Source: Neurospora intermedia (taxonomy: Eukaryota; Ascomycota; Sordariomycetes; Sordariales; Sordariaceae). Taken from it: DNA of 64,000 nucleotides. Positions 46,621 through 58,613 of the stretch are shown here, piece after piece. Location of the stretch: contig BTPP01000001.1 in NCBI GenBank assembly GCA_037102815.1, positions 2,691,001 to 2,755,000 of the forward strand, given 5' to 3'. Every line of letters begins with the position of its first letter. Position 1 is the stretch's first letter. The notes beneath the pieces are model-generated. The model saw only the letters and a program-made list of their open reading frames with translations, did no database searches and was not told the DNA's origin. Both the position numbers and the translations under genes were made by a program.

Positions 46621-49254
46621 ATGCCCAGAATTTATGCGCAATCACCGGCTTCTCCGAATGACATGATGGACGAGCTCAACGACCAAACAGAACATGCACC
46701 CAGCTGCCCAGTGCCTGCTCGGAGATTGGGGGCTCTTGAGCATCCCATGATTATCAAAAATGTGGACAAGGCCATGAACACATTTCCTGCACACTACTCA
46801 CTCGAGGCTGTAGGATACATGTCTCTTTCATATCACGTGGAAGCTGGAGGTCGATACTGACGATATCCTCAGATCGTTGATTCATCCAGCCCTCAAGTGT
46901 CCATTCCACTTTATCTACGACACAGTGACCCGACAGTGAGGCCGATTGTCTCGCACAATGCTCTCACCCACAATGTTGTTGTGAAAGTTACGGTTCCCAA
47001 GCGTACGGGGCGGAAGCGCAAGCGTGGGACCGATGACCCCTTCGAGGGTCCCGTTGTCGACAACAACACGTCCACGACAACAAACCCTAATGAAGAAGTC
47101 TTCTCTCGAGACCGGCTAGATGCCCCTCGGCTTCTCCGTCGAAAGCTCAGTGACAATGTAGGGAAATACACCGTGGAGCCCATCGGCGTCATCACCAACA
47201 CGCACCGCTACCGCGGCCTCGCCGACTTCCAGTATGCCATGGGCAACTCCCCCTTCATGTCCCGGTTCGTCGACCAGGTGCTGCCCGGCGACGTCGCCAA
47301 GCTCAAGGAGTTCGCCATCCAACCGGGTATCGAATCCGGGAAGAACATCGACCTGATCCCTCCTCCTAACTTCACCCCCATGAGCTTGCCCTTCCAATAC
47401 GGTTATGCCCAAAATCCGTACACCAAGGAAATCAGCCCCGGCACTGCTGGCCAAGCGGACAACGACGACGGCGGCGACTCCGATGTCGACTCCGAAGCCG
47501 AGTTCCGGCGCGTGGTCAACGTGACCTCCCGCGTCCCGGCCGCCGGCTACTTCATCGCCCATGACGAGTACCCCGTCCCATCCGCCCCCCGGCGCCAGCC
47601 CAACCTGGCCGACCCACAGGTCGCTCTTATCATGAAGGAAATGTGGGCGGCAATGGAGGAGCGGCCGATCTGGACGCGGCGCAGCATGTGGAACCGGCTA
47701 GGCTCCAAGTTTGCCTCTTTACCCAAAAGCGGCTCGCTGGTGCGCCACTGCCTGCAATACGCGGGCTACCAGTTCAAGGGCGGACCGTGGCGCGACGCGC
47801 TGGTCAAATACGGCCTCGACCCCCGCTCCGATCCCAAATACCGCATCTACCAGACCTTGATCTTCAAGCTGCACAAGACCCGCATCGGCACCGTCGGCCG
47901 CGAGTGGAAGGCCGTCCGCCGTTCCGAACTGGGCGTCACCAACTTTGGCAAGTACTGGAACAGCTATGGCGAGGGCGCTAATCTCGGAAGAGGGTCAGAG
48001 CGCCGCTCGCGCGAGACGCACGTGTTCACGGGCGAATCGTTCAGTACCGACGGAAAAGTCTGGCAGGTGTGCGACATCACGGATCCTCTCCTCCGTCGAT
48101 TGTTTGAGAACGCCGAGGTGCGGCCCGAGTGCGACACCGAGATATCAGGATTCTACCACCGCGTGCTGTGGTCGGTGGCGAAAGCCATCATGAAGTGCAA
48201 GATGCTCGCCATCCGGTTCGGCCGCACGCTGTCGGACGACGATTTCGGGTGCACATTGGAAGCCGTCAAAGGGCCGAATGATGGGGGGGATGGTGGCTCG
48301 GGAACTAGTATTGGCATCACGCTTCCTGATCTGCAGCTCACGGCAAAGGAGTGCGAGCAGCTAAGGGGGAGAAATAAAATCAAACCGGGCCTCAAGCAAG
48401 GGCGTGATCGGTGGGAGGAGAGGAAGAAGAAGACGCATTATAGAGTTAGGATTCCCCTGAAGGAGGTGGAGGAGCGCGAGGCGGAGAAGATGGCGTTGTT
48501 GTTGGGGATTGGACTTAAGCCAAGAGAGAGGAGGCGGGCCCCGGCTGATCCCGCCGCTGGTCTGGGACCTTCTGCTGTTGCTTCTGCTGCTGCTCCAGGT
48601 ACAGAAGTGGATGAAGTACCGCTTGATCCAGCATTGGCGAGTATCGGCGGAGACTCAGCCCGGGCTGATACCACCACCCCCACAATCACCAAGAAACCAT
48701 CACCTGCCACCGCAGGCGAGGGTCAAACCGCTACCACCGAGCCACGACATCGCCAAGATCATCGTGAAGACGAGGAAGAAGAGGAAGAAGGCGAAGAAGA
48801 AGTCCAAGCCCCCAAGATCCTCCAAGACATCTTTGAAGACAACGAAGACGAAGAATTCGAAGGTCTTTCCGAAGAAGAGGAAGAAGAAGGCGAGTACAGT
48901 GACGGCGACCTTCTTGGGGACGAAGATGAGGACGAGGATGACGAGCGTGGCTACGATGACGAAGACGACGAAGAGGAGGATCGATACGGCGGCTACCGAA
49001 CTGACGGGGGCTACCAGACCGACGGCGGCTATCAGACCGAGGGTGGCTACGGTTACCGGACGGATAAGGAGCTTGGTGGCGAGGACGAGGATGAAAGTGA
49101 AGAGGAAGATGATGAAGAGGGAGAAGGTGGCGAGGGTAGAATCGGGGAGGAAGGTGAGAGGGGAAGACCTCGTCATAGGCAGCAGCCCCAGGCGTGGGAT
49201 GAAGAGGATGTGGACATTGACGAAGAGGACGAGGAGGAGTATAGCGACTATTAA
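46621..49254 (+). CDS. TFC1: TFIIIC tau95 subunit (Tfc1/GTF3C5-like)
   Basis: Two exons, 46621-46809 and 46873-49254, phase 0, with a 63-nt intron (donor GTAGGA, branch ACTGAC, acceptor CTCAG); 856 residues. Exon 1 carries the conserved family start VPARRLGALEHPMIIKNVDK. Exon 2 continues with IPLYLRHSDPTVRP, the basic VKVTVPKRTGRKRKRG, NTHRYRGLADFQYAM, then the central domain (ERPIWTRRSMWNRLG; LQYAGYQFKGGPWRDALVKY; DPKYRIYQTLIFKL). This subunit helps TFIIIC bind the A box of tRNA genes. The tail from about residue 690 is extremely acidic and holds imperfect GGYRTDGGYQTD repeats near 48990-49070. An acidic C-terminus is known for the yeast protein. Family call is strong. Confidence 0.92.
48988..49070 (+). 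repeat. GGY(R/Q)T(D/E) coding repeat
   Basis: Four imperfect repeats of about six codons (GGYRTD, GGYQTD, GGYQTE, then GYRTD) within the acidic tail of the TFIIIC subunit. Confidence 0.75.
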
Positions 49255-49931
49255 TCGCTTTCTCGGCTTTGGCTCTTTGTCTTTCTTGGTTTTGCTACTC
49301 GATCTTCATCACCCATAGCTTTAGGTGACAGAGGTCTCTAGTTGTCTATTGGTCTCGCGCGCGTTCATTCGCTCTACGAAAGGTGCTGTACCTTATCACG
49401 TTTTGTACGAGACGATCTAAGAAGTCTGATTGATATAATCCTACATGGCTGACAGGGTTACCTTTACCAGTGCATCTTCTACAGCATAGGGAGCATAATG
49501 ATGATAATGATGAACGTCGGCGGAATCCTCGAGTCCATTCTCGGCAACACATTCCCATGCGTCGTCTTCATGTCCTTCGGTAAGGGTCACGATGCTGTCC
49601 CTCTTGAGATCAAGCAAGAGAGCGTGAAACCGGGCAGTCTAACAGTTCGACCAAGGGACCTTCCTCATCGGCCTGGCCATAACCCTGACCCCGGCATACA
49701 ACGCATCTAACGCCTTGGACCCATCGAACCCCATGAACCCAGGCTTCAAAACCTCGTTCGGCCCCTTTTTGGGTAACTTACCACTTATTCGTAAGATTAG
49801 GTACACAATGTCATCAAGAAGCCAACTGTGCCCGGTGGAATGTGGGAAATCAGCATAAAACTATGTTGTTTTGGTATCTCTGGTACATCAAATCTTGGAC
49901 TAGGTTCCACATGACCATGCCCTTTTCTTGG
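49255..49931. other. Convergent intergenic region
   Basis: 677 bases between the 3' ends of the TFIIIC subunit gene and the PLP/rhodanese gene; presumed 3' UTRs. Nothing else seen. Confidence 0.5.
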
Positions 49932-51962
49932 TTAAACGACCTGCGCAGCAACAGGAATGGGACTCGGAAGATGAACCGCAATGTCAACCTCCACGCCGGA
50001 ATCGTTCCTGGCACGAAAACCGCTGTCCGACTTCTCTCTCAATCTTCTCAGCGCCTTAAACCCGCCTCTGATACTATCCGCCTCATGTCCCTTGGCCCTG
50101 AGAACACTCGTCGCCACCCTCGCGCTATCCCCATCATAGCAAAGAAGCAAGATTCGTCTGCCGCGAAGCAGATCTCGGAGCTCCTTGCTCGGCTCCTTGA
50201 AAGTCTCCTCCAGCCTCTTCCAGAGAGACCCCAGGATGTACGGTTCAGAGAAGGGACTAGGCGTGTCCTCGTGGACAAAAGGCACATTGACCGAGCCCGG
50301 GAGGTGAAAGTCGTGGAAGTCGAGCGGCTGCCGCAAGTCGATGATGGAAGTTTGAGGCTGGGGCTTTACCTTGGACGTAATCGGCACCAGCGCGCTTGCC
50401 AGGGCGTCGTCCTGTGTGAAGAACAAGTCGAGAGCATCGGCAGGTTCCTTCTCCCACTTATCGTCGTACCTGTAAAGGTCTACCTTGGTCAAGTGCTAGA
50501 AACTCGGTTAGGTAATTTCCTGTCACACATACCCCTAAAGACCTCTGTGATGAACTTACCTCGTTATGGATCGTGGGGAAATACTCAGCTCCCAGCTTGT
50601 CAAAGTACTCGTTGATGTACTGATACGGCAGATCACAGCACAGGAAGACGCAATGAATCTCGCCGTCCTCGCCCGCCAGCTCGGCGAGCGATCCGTCGGC
50701 CTTGCGCCTGGCGATGAACTGGTAAAGGCCCTTGAGATTGAAGCCGGATGACGGACCGCAGACGAGGCCCTCGCGGCAGAGGCTGAGAGACAGTGAGAAG
50801 GAGTCGTGCGAGCCGACCTCTTCTATGTGGTCCACGGATGACTTCCAGGGGAATTGCACGGGGGCCAGGAGCGCATGTGAGCGCGGGCCCGGAACGCGGT
50901 CGCCGAGTGCGGTGCATACTCTGTAGGTAATCATGATGCGGTCAGATCGCGCTCCCCTCGACGACTCGGGCGACATGGATATACGTACCCGACACGGTAC
51001 ACAGTAGGCTTGGCATCCTTAAAGTACGTTCCCAACCCCGTCATGGTTCCTGCGATATCCTGTTAGAGGTACAGTCCCGGAGATGACTGAGCGTGCCTAA
51101 GGTAGGTACCTACCTGAGGTTCCCATTCCTGCGCATATCACGTTGATCTCCGGTAGCTGCCTGAGGATTTGCGGGCCCGTCCACCGAATGTGCGCCTTCC
51201 AGTTCTAATTCCATGTCTCGACGTTAGCAGCCGTCGGTACTATGACCTTAACTTTGTCTTTCTGGGGGGAACCAACGTCGTCATTGTCATATTGATTCGG
51301 GTTTATCTTGGAGTCGTCCTCCTTGGCTTGCCTCTCGGCAGCCCGGATGCCTCCCCGCTCGTCATCAGGGTCGGGTTGCGACGGACCGCCAAACAATGTT
51401 CTGCCCCCACGGCCGTCAGTTCAGACCGAAGTTCATGTTGCAGGAATCACTGGCACTTCACTTCACCATACATACATGTCGAGGCCGAAAAACTGCATCA
51501 ACCGGAGCTTGGCCGGGGATGTCTTGTTGCTCAAGTATGCTCGAACATCATGAAGATCGTGAAAGACGCGGGAGATCAGCGACATGGAAATCACGGTAGA
51601 CCCTGAGCTGTACTCGATAACCGTCTGCGTCTTGCCCTTCTCCACAATATTCTCGAGAAGATTCAGAGCTGTTGTTGCATGTGGGTTGAGTTGATTCGTC
51701 AGTCAGTCCCGCCATCCGACGGCGGCGGCCGTGTAGCAGCACAGGAATCAGGACGGGGCAAGGTTCACCAACCTGGCATCGATTTGACGTTGTTTGCAGG
51801 ATGCATCGACATCATCTTTGCGTATATGCGGACGCCATCCCGGCGGTACGGGTTGAGGCAGTCGGGTATCTCAACCAGGGGCAGTGGCGGTGACGACTCT
51901 GGGTGGAAATAGCTCCGGACGGAGTCGGGTCCCTTGTACACGTTCAAAGGATTTGCGGCCAT
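49932..51962 (-). CDS. Cysteine-synthase-like PLP enzyme fused to rhodanese
   Basis: Seven exons on the minus strand: 51962-51773, 51668-51476, 51400-51277, 51204-51114, 51049-50989, 50920-50560, 50495-49932; 527 residues, all phases consistent. The N-terminal 340 residues form a fold-type II PLP domain: the Schiff-base Lys is probably Lys60 in MHPANNVKSMPA, substrate loop EYSSGSTVISMS, phosphate-binding loop CAGMGTSGTMTGLG. The C-terminal 185 residues are rhodanese-like: SIIDLRQPLDFHDFHLPGSV and an active-site loop LLLCYDGDSARVA with the Cys present. Known members of the PLP family make cysteine or cystathionine; a sulfur-transfer step by the rhodanese is inferred. Introns 1 and 3 both use the uncommon donor GTTGGT. 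The asparagine before Val-Lys replaces the usual Ser/Gly, so O-acetylserine sulfhydrylase activity should not be assumed. Confidence 0.88.
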
Positions 51963-52580
51963 GGTGGAAGAGCTTTGCTGTTGATTGATCTGCCGAGTAT
52001 ATGAGAATGGAAGGTTTTGCAACACAACTGCGGTATACGCCTTTTATAATAGGGGCGACTGCTCTAGGTAGGTACTGAAGTATTCAGAACTGGAGAAGCA
52101 TATGGTACGTACATATCGGGCAGGCCAAGGGATCGTCACTTTGTTTCGGCGACTGAACAGAACATGGTGCCGACGGCTTTTCCTCCTTGTTCTTGGTTTC
52201 CCACCATGTCCTTGCCTTCGCTGTGACCACGTAACCTGAATTTCATTCTATAGGATAGAGAAACTGCCTCTGTATCTACCCAGATCTTGGCTTTAGTCAA
52301 CTGTTCCACAAGAGTAGCACCTCTATTCCTACCTCCTCCTAGTTCATAGAGGTACAGATGTATCTACCTCAAAACGGACACTCGAATTTTTCAACCTGGA
52401 TGATGAAGATTGAGAAATTGTAAAATGACATTAAAGCTAGCCTTGAAGAGGCGATTCTAGAGATACTTTTGTTTTGTTAATCCGATCATTCTTTTATAGA
52501 AAAGTTACCTTAAAAGGGGAAAATTCAACGTTTGTATCAGCTTTTGTTCTTTCCCTCCCTTCGAAATTAACCCTTATATG

Positions 52581-52588
52581 TGACGTCA
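52581..52588. promoter_or_regulatory. CRE-like palindrome TGACGTCA
   Basis: Second perfect TGACGTCA in the window, in the same context (TGACGTCACGA) as at 21887. It lies about 620 bases upstream of the PLP/rhodanese start and 1 kb upstream of the MFS start. Confidence 0.3.
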
Positions 52589-52668
52589 CGAGCTCAACAA
52601 ACATATCACACAAATGGGCCTCAACGCGAACATCCTCATGGTGCTCTTAGTTTTTTTTATACGATGGG

Positions 52669-52757
52669 AGATGGCTGAGATGGACCCAGAAAGGGTCTAC
52701 TTTTTTTTTCTCTTTTCTATAGAAATTATCACCTTTTCAGTTACATCTCAGCCATCT
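52669..52757. repeat. 14-bp perfect inverted repeat with nested hairpin
   Basis: Arms at 52669-52682 (AGATGGCTGAGATG) and 52744-52757 (its exact reverse complement), 61 bases apart. Directly inside the left arm is a smaller GACCC/GGGTC hairpin (52683-52697) followed by a run of T. No larger terminal repeat or transposase is present. Confidence 0.8.
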
Positions 52758-53284
52758 TTCATTTTCCAACAAAACTAATAGCGCTATGGGAATCGTCTCA
52801 TCAAGACCATTCTGGTGATAACTATAAGTAGTAATAAGTAATAATCCTAAAGGTTTTTACTAAAGAAAAGGTAAGGAGATAAAAAGGAAAATGTGGTTGC
52901 GGTGGTATGCGCTCAATCCCCACTTTTCTCCAAGGTAGACTGAGGCTGCGGGCCTTCGGCGAAAGTGGGCAGAAAGGCTGAGTGAGTGAGATTAAACTGA
53001 GCGCGCCGATTTGCGCTAGTTTGCGTTACTTTACTTTGCATCCCTCAAGGTCCGGCAGTGCGGGTGGATCGGCGCCGTGCATAAGCTTATTCCGGCGTCA
53101 TCACGTCGAATCCACCACCGTCTACCGCCAACCCGGAACTGCGTAGAACGGTGACCGAGGCTCTCGAAGGGTTAGTGAACGGGGAAGCAAAGTCGGGGGA
53201 GGAAAGAAAGGGGAGGGGGAGGGGCCTCGACCGAATTGTATACGCGATTTTCTTCTTCTTCTTATTCTTGGCCATGTTGATCTC

Positions 53285-53391
53285 GGGGACATCAAGGGAC
53301 ACCGGGCCATCAAGGGACATCGGCCATCAAGGGACATCCGGGCCATCAAGTGACATCGGCCATAAGGGACATTGGCCATCAAGGGACACGT
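53285..53391 (+). repeat. Minisatellite, about 17-bp unit
   Basis: Five to six imperfect tandem units close to GGCCATCAAGGGACATC, with 1-2 base length differences between units, ending about 210 bases before the MFS start codon. Confidence 0.9.
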
Positions 53392-53600
53392 TCGTCATTA
53401 GCTAAGCCAAGCCTTTTGCGATGAAATGCGTGGGACAGAGTTAAGCAGGAGGGATGTAGCGACATTTCGCTCCGAACGATAGTAGGGCTTACTCAACAAC
53501 AAATCTGGACTCGTGGGTAATTCGTTGGTATTTGAAGGAGGGGGGACAAGAATTAATTGTGCGCCGTCTGAATCTTCAGTTCCTGCCACCAGCACCGAAC

Positions 53601-55995
53601 ATGGACAAAGAAACCAACACCCCCGACGAGGTCTTGGGGTCAGCTGAGAAGTCCATGAATATGACGAGCAAAACGTCTAATGACGATACCAAGGCCCATG
53701 AGTTCAATGAGCAGACCAACTATGTCCCAAAGAGAACCATCATCACGGTATGTATAGTGTTCCTACCTACCTACCCCGTCGCACACTATGTACTTGAAAC
53801 ATGAACGGGGAAACGAGAGCACAGACTGACTGACTGACTGACCATGGCAGATATTCCTCGCCTGCGCGGGCGTCGACCTTTTGGCACTTATAGACCAAAC
53901 CACGCTCGCGACCAGCTTGTACATTATCGGCAACGCCCTAGGGGCCACCTCGCAGGTCTCGTGGATAGCCAACGGTTACTTCATGTACGCTACTAGGATT
54001 CCTTCGACCTTTTCGCGCGCAAACCTACCTCTACCTACCTACCTACCAGTACATCATCCACGTACGTCCAAATAGCGCTAACCAGACACTTGTTTGGATG
54101 ATATCCAGAACCTCAACCGTCGGCCAGCTGCTGTACGGGCGGCTGTCGGACATTTGGTCGCGCAAAGTCATCCTCCTCACCGGCCTCGCCATCTTCTTTT
54201 TCGGATCCCTGGCCTCGTCACTGGCGCAGTCCGTGCTGCAGCTGACCATCTTCCGTGCCTTTACTGGCATCGGCGGCGGCGGGCTGATGACGGTCGCCCA
54301 GCTGATTGTGAGCGATGTGGCTCCGCTAAGGGAGAGGGGGAAGTACCAGGGCATTATCGTGAGTTACTTACCTACCCGTCTATCTGTCTTATTCTTGGCC
54401 GTCCAAAACCAACCGCAGCATCTGATAATGATAACTGACAAAAAGAAATAAAAGGGTGCCGTAGTGGCTATTGCCAATGGTATTGGTCCCGTCATTGGCG
54501 GTGCGCTGTCGTCCAAGTCGGAGGACTCGTGGCGATGGATCTTCCGCATCAACATGCCCCTGACTGTGCTTACCACTCTGGCCGTGGTGTTCTTCATGCC
54601 GCTGAAGAAGGTCCAGGGTGACTGGAAAGTGTAAGTTGAGTACCTTTATCTATACTCCTGACAGATAGGGTAGAGGTAGCGTTACCTATGTATCGTGCTA
54701 ACCGACCCTCACAGGAAGCTCAAGGCAGTGGATTTCATCGGCATCTTGGTGGCCTTGGCCGGCACGATAGTTCTGATGTTGGGGCTCACCTGGGGTGGAG
54801 GTGAATATCCCTGGGATTCAGCTCATGTGATCGCGACGCTGGTTATCGGTTTTGTGACATGCGTTGCCTTTGTGTTATGGCAATGGAAGGGTCCACGATA
54901 CCCTCTTGTTCCCCGTGGGTCTTCTTCTTCTTCTTTCCTCTCTCACCTTGACCACCAGACATGTATGTTTTCAAGTTCCTGACACATCCGGCGGCAGTCC
55001 ACATTTTCAAGTCCAAGATCGTGAACGGGGCTTGCATCACCATGGCAATCAACGGCTGGAACTTTGTCGTGCAAGTCTACTACATCCCGTCCTTCTACCA
55101 GCTGGTGTACGAGTACTCAGCGACGAGGGCCGGTGCCATGCTGCTGCCCGTCACGTTGGTCCAAACGGCAAGCAGCACTCTGTCCGGTCTTGTGGTCCAC
55201 TGGGTCGGTCGCTACCGCGAGTCCATCCTTTTCGGGTGGGTTTGCTGGGCCGTTGGCCTGGGCTTGATGTCAACTCTTGATGAGACCACCGGAATTGGGA
55301 AGCAGATCGGGTACTCGATTCTCATCGGAGTAGGCGTTGGGAACACGTTGCAGCCGTGAGTCTACCTAGTCTGGCTTTGTGTTTTCGGTCCCCGGTTCTT
55401 AATTATATCACTCTACTAACGCTCAAAAGTGCTTTGATTGCCGTCCAGGCGGGCGTGGTTAGACGTGACATAGCTGTCGTCACCTCATTTCGCAAGTAAG
55501 TCAAGGTACGCGGGCCCCAACTTGACATACCTATGCTGACCAGTTCATGCAGTTTCGTCAGAAATCTTGGCGCCACCATTGGCCTGGCCGTTTGTGGAAC
55601 AATCATGTGAGCTTGATACCTACCTACTTACGTGTAGCGTCGTGTATACCTGGAGTGCTAATACAATCATGTGTGGTAGCAATAATGTCCTGGCTGGATC
55701 TTTAGGGTCTCTCGACATGGACCATGACGCATACAAAACTCTTTTAAGTAACCCACAGGTGTATCTAAGGACCGTCTCCGAGGCCGAAGCCGACAGAACC
55801 CGTGGTGTCCTGATTCCCGCGTATAGAAAGGGGTTCCGCATCATATTCATAACTGGGGCAGCTCTTTGCGCACTGGCGTTTGTCATTGCCTTCTTCATGC
55901 TGCCTCAGGTCGAATTGTCTCGCCCAGATGATGAGAAGCTCAAGGAGGAGGGGCGCAAGGCGTATGACGACAAAAAGCGACAAGATTCAACATAG
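53601..55995 (+). CDS. MFS transporter, DHA14 drug:H+ antiporter type
   Basis: Nine exons: 53601-53747, 53851-53984, 54109-54358, 54455-54630, 54715-54914, 54998-55355, 55430-55495, 55553-55606, 55680-55995; 566 residues, phases all agree. About 45 hydrophilic residues precede the first helix. Family motifs: LLALIDQTTLATSLYIIGNA in helix 1, WIANGYFITSTVGQLLYGRL leading into motif A (GRLSDIWSRK), GIGGGGLMTVAQLIVSDVAP, and antiporter motif C (ANGIGPVIGGAL). About fourteen hydrophobic segments fit the DHA14 class, whose members export toxins and drugs at the plasma membrane. No biosynthetic genes lie nearby, so a role in general efflux is more likely than cluster self-protection. Eight introns is many for this family. 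A minisatellite lies just upstream. Confidence 0.93.
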
Positions 55996-56372
55996 ACCGT
56001 GGTCTACCGTAGCGGATATACAAGGGCAGAATCTAACCCTTACTAGCTTACTTGTAGGAGAGCGGACGGGATCCCGAATTGTCCAGTGGATATGGTTCTA
56101 TGTGCTTATTTTTTTTTTTTTTTTTTGTTGCGGGGTATATGTCCCTTCGTTAAGAGATAGGTCAAATAGTCTTTGCGCTTACTGCCTTCCACGGTGATAC
56201 TTGACCACTCACTTTGAGCTCAGTCACGTTCAGGATCCCAAGCACGCGATAAGAACACTTAGACGGTGAAATATTCTGTTGGTCTCAGGTCATCATAGAT
56301 AACCATTTCCTTACTTCCCCCTACTCTACCGATCCAACCCAGCAGAAGATACCTGCTTGCTCACTTACTCAA
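55996..56372. other. Convergent intergenic region
   Basis: 377 bases between the 3' ends of the MFS and CID/RS genes, with a run of 18 T at 56109-56126. Nothing else seen. Confidence 0.5.
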
Positions 56373-58613
56373 TCACGCCCAACCACCACCCCACGGGGCA
56401 CCACCACGCTGCCCTCCATACCCTCCTTGACCGTAATCTCCCCGTCCGGCCCCTCCACCTCCACGTCCACCTCTGTAACCCGATCCGCTTCCTCCTCCAT
56501 AGTCTCCTTCACGTCCCTGCTGGTGCTGGTGCTGCTGATAATCGCGCGGCTGGTGCTGGGAATAACCTTGATAGTCACGACCTTGATGCTGCTGATACTG
56601 TTGATGCTGAGCATGATGGGGAGGTTGATTCGAGTGCGGCGGCGGCGGAGGCGGCCAAGCACCGCCCGAAGGAGCGAATGGGGGAGGGTGAGGAGATACA
56701 GCCATCGGGCCACCGGGTGGGAAGAAGTTCGGCGGCGGCGACGGGGTAATGTGCGGCGGAGGAGTTGGATGTTGAGGATGCTGAGGGTATTGATGTGGCG
56801 GGCCGGGCGGCGGAGGTGGCCATTGTCCTTGGTAATTTTGCGGAGGGGGAGGAGGGGGTGGGACTGGGAAGTTGGGAAATTGGTGAGGCTGTCCTGGGAG
56901 AGGAGGGGCAGCAACAGGAAAGCCGATGGGAGGCGGCACCGGATGGAAATTGCCGACTGGTTGGTTGTGCGGTGGTGGCGGCGGCGGCACGAAGACGCCC
57001 GGGTGCTGTGGTGGGCGAGGCGGCATCCCCGTGGGAAAGCCGGTAAGCGGTGGAGGAGCATGATAAGGTGGTTGTTGATGTTGTCCTCCTCTAAGTCTAG
57101 CAGGAGACTCAGAGCGACTTCGACAACGGGAACCGTACCTTGGACTCCTCTGTCGGAAGCCTGGACGACTTGTTGACCTTGATCTGGATCTAGACCTGTA
57201 TCTACCCCGTGAGCGAGACCTGGAGCGACTGCGTGAATCATAGCCACGACTACGGGCGCTTCTGTCACGGCTCCTGCCCCGGCTCCGGCTCCGGCTCCGG
57301 CTGCGACTTTGACTTCTTGATCTACTCCGGCTCCGATACCTTCTTTCTGGCGACTCTGACAACCGCTGACGTTTGAAAGCAGGTCTAGCATCAGATCCCC
57401 GGCTCGAGTCTCTGCTTCGACTGGGGCTGTATGAGCGCGACCTCGACCTCGATGATCGTGTCCTTTCTCGAGTCCGCGATCGGCTGTCATTGCCCGAAGC
57501 TCCGCGCTGATTCCGTTTCTTCATTTTCTCGCAGAAGTTTCGAGACCAGCCATAGTAGGTTTCACCTCCGATGACCTCGCCGGTGATCTCATCGATCTCT
57601 ATGACCTCTCCCATCTGCCCAATTTCAGGTATAGGCCCATCAAGGTTCGCGGCATCCTTGGAGAAGATGTTGTCCACATCGACGAGCAGTTTCTGAACCG
57701 CCTGCACGAGTGTTTTTTCTGCCGGTCCTGCGGGCAACACAAGGGGCTTGATCATATCGGGGTTCATGGGCCTCGTAGAGTTTGGTTCTAGTATGGGCAT
57801 CCAGTTGCCTGCCGGCAAGTCGTACCATGGTATGGACGGATCGCCGTGCATGGCGGGCATGATAAAAGGAGCTGCTCTTACGGGCTTAGGCATTGAGCTG
57901 GTAGATGTGGCAGTCGGCTGCGCACTGTTCTGGACAGAAGCATTCGATGATGGCCCGTCTTCTACCGCTACCCGTAGCTGCTTGATTACAGCCTCTGAGA
58001 AGTAACCCTTTTCCTCCCATAGTGAAATCAAGTCTTGGATTTTGCGAATGTGCTTCGGGCAGTTGGTGAACGAAGAGGCGCTGCTGACCAAAACGAGAAG
58101 CGCCTGTTCCAACTTGGGAGCGAAGCTGTCATCGTGGTTGCGGAACTTGACATGGTAGAGGATGTCGTTGAGAAGGTAGAGGGCATGGAGACGTTTGCGC
58201 TTGACTGACGTCTCACGGCCTTTCTTTTTCTCGCTCTCGGTGAGATCCTTGGCCTGGCCCTGGCCATACGACTTGACGAGTGCGATCAGGTACTTGCAAA
58301 AGGGAGCGATCCGCATAGAGGACGGAACCAGGTTGGTGAGAGCCCATTGCTTGCATTTCTGAACATACGGCGCGGGGCAAAGAGATATGCCGCACAACTT
58401 AGCAATTGGTCTTATAGACAAGAGGTGTACTGTTCATTTGAGCATGTGTGTTCAAACCTGGACATTGGAGGGCGAGCACTCGGCGGTGGCCGTGTTCAGC
58501 AACGTGAGCGTCGACTCGATCTCGTCGCGAGAACAGGACTGCGGGTCTGCTCGAAAAAGGGCGCCTGTGAGGGCCGCTTTGGCGACGATCAGCTCTGCCG
58601 ACGTCGATGCCAT
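56373..58613 (-). CDS. CID domain RNA-processing protein, CHERP-like
   Basis: Two exons, 58613-58458 and 58358-56373, phase 0, intron of 99 nt (donor GTTTGA, acceptor CAG); 713 residues. The joined N-terminus forms a CID: MASTSAELIVAKAALTGALF, LLNTATAECSPSNVQKCKQW, KRKRLHALYLLNDILYHVKF, and HIRKIQDLISLWEEKGYF. CIDs bind the phosphorylated C-terminal tail of RNA polymerase II. After a linker with MPAMHGDPSIPWYDLPAGNW comes a long Arg-Ser (RS) region (about residues 310-460), then Pro-rich runs, and a Gly-rich RGG tail ending WGGGWA. CID plus RS recalls animal CHERP, a U2 snRNP-associated splicing factor, though no SURP domain is visible here. Nuclear RNA binding and splicing are inferred. Confidence 0.9.

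Larger units (their letters stand above)
51963..53600. other. Divergent intergenic region with AT-rich patch
   Basis: 1.6 kb between the PLP/rhodanese gene and the MFS gene. From about 52330 to 52900 the DNA is clearly more AT-rich than its surroundings. It includes a CRE-like site (52581), a 14-bp inverted repeat (52669-52757) and, nearer the MFS gene, a minisatellite (53285-53391). No gene supported. Confidence 0.55.

Noticed and set aside
52669-52697. Possible TPP riboswitch, because of CTGAGA followed by ACCC
   Set aside because: The second conserved block (GAACCTGAT type) is absent, and no thiamin gene is adjacent.
53087-53320. Minus-strand frame containing MAKNKKKKK, possible small basic protein
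   Set aside because: It overlaps the minisatellite, and the Lys run comes from a CTT microsatellite; nothing conserved follows.
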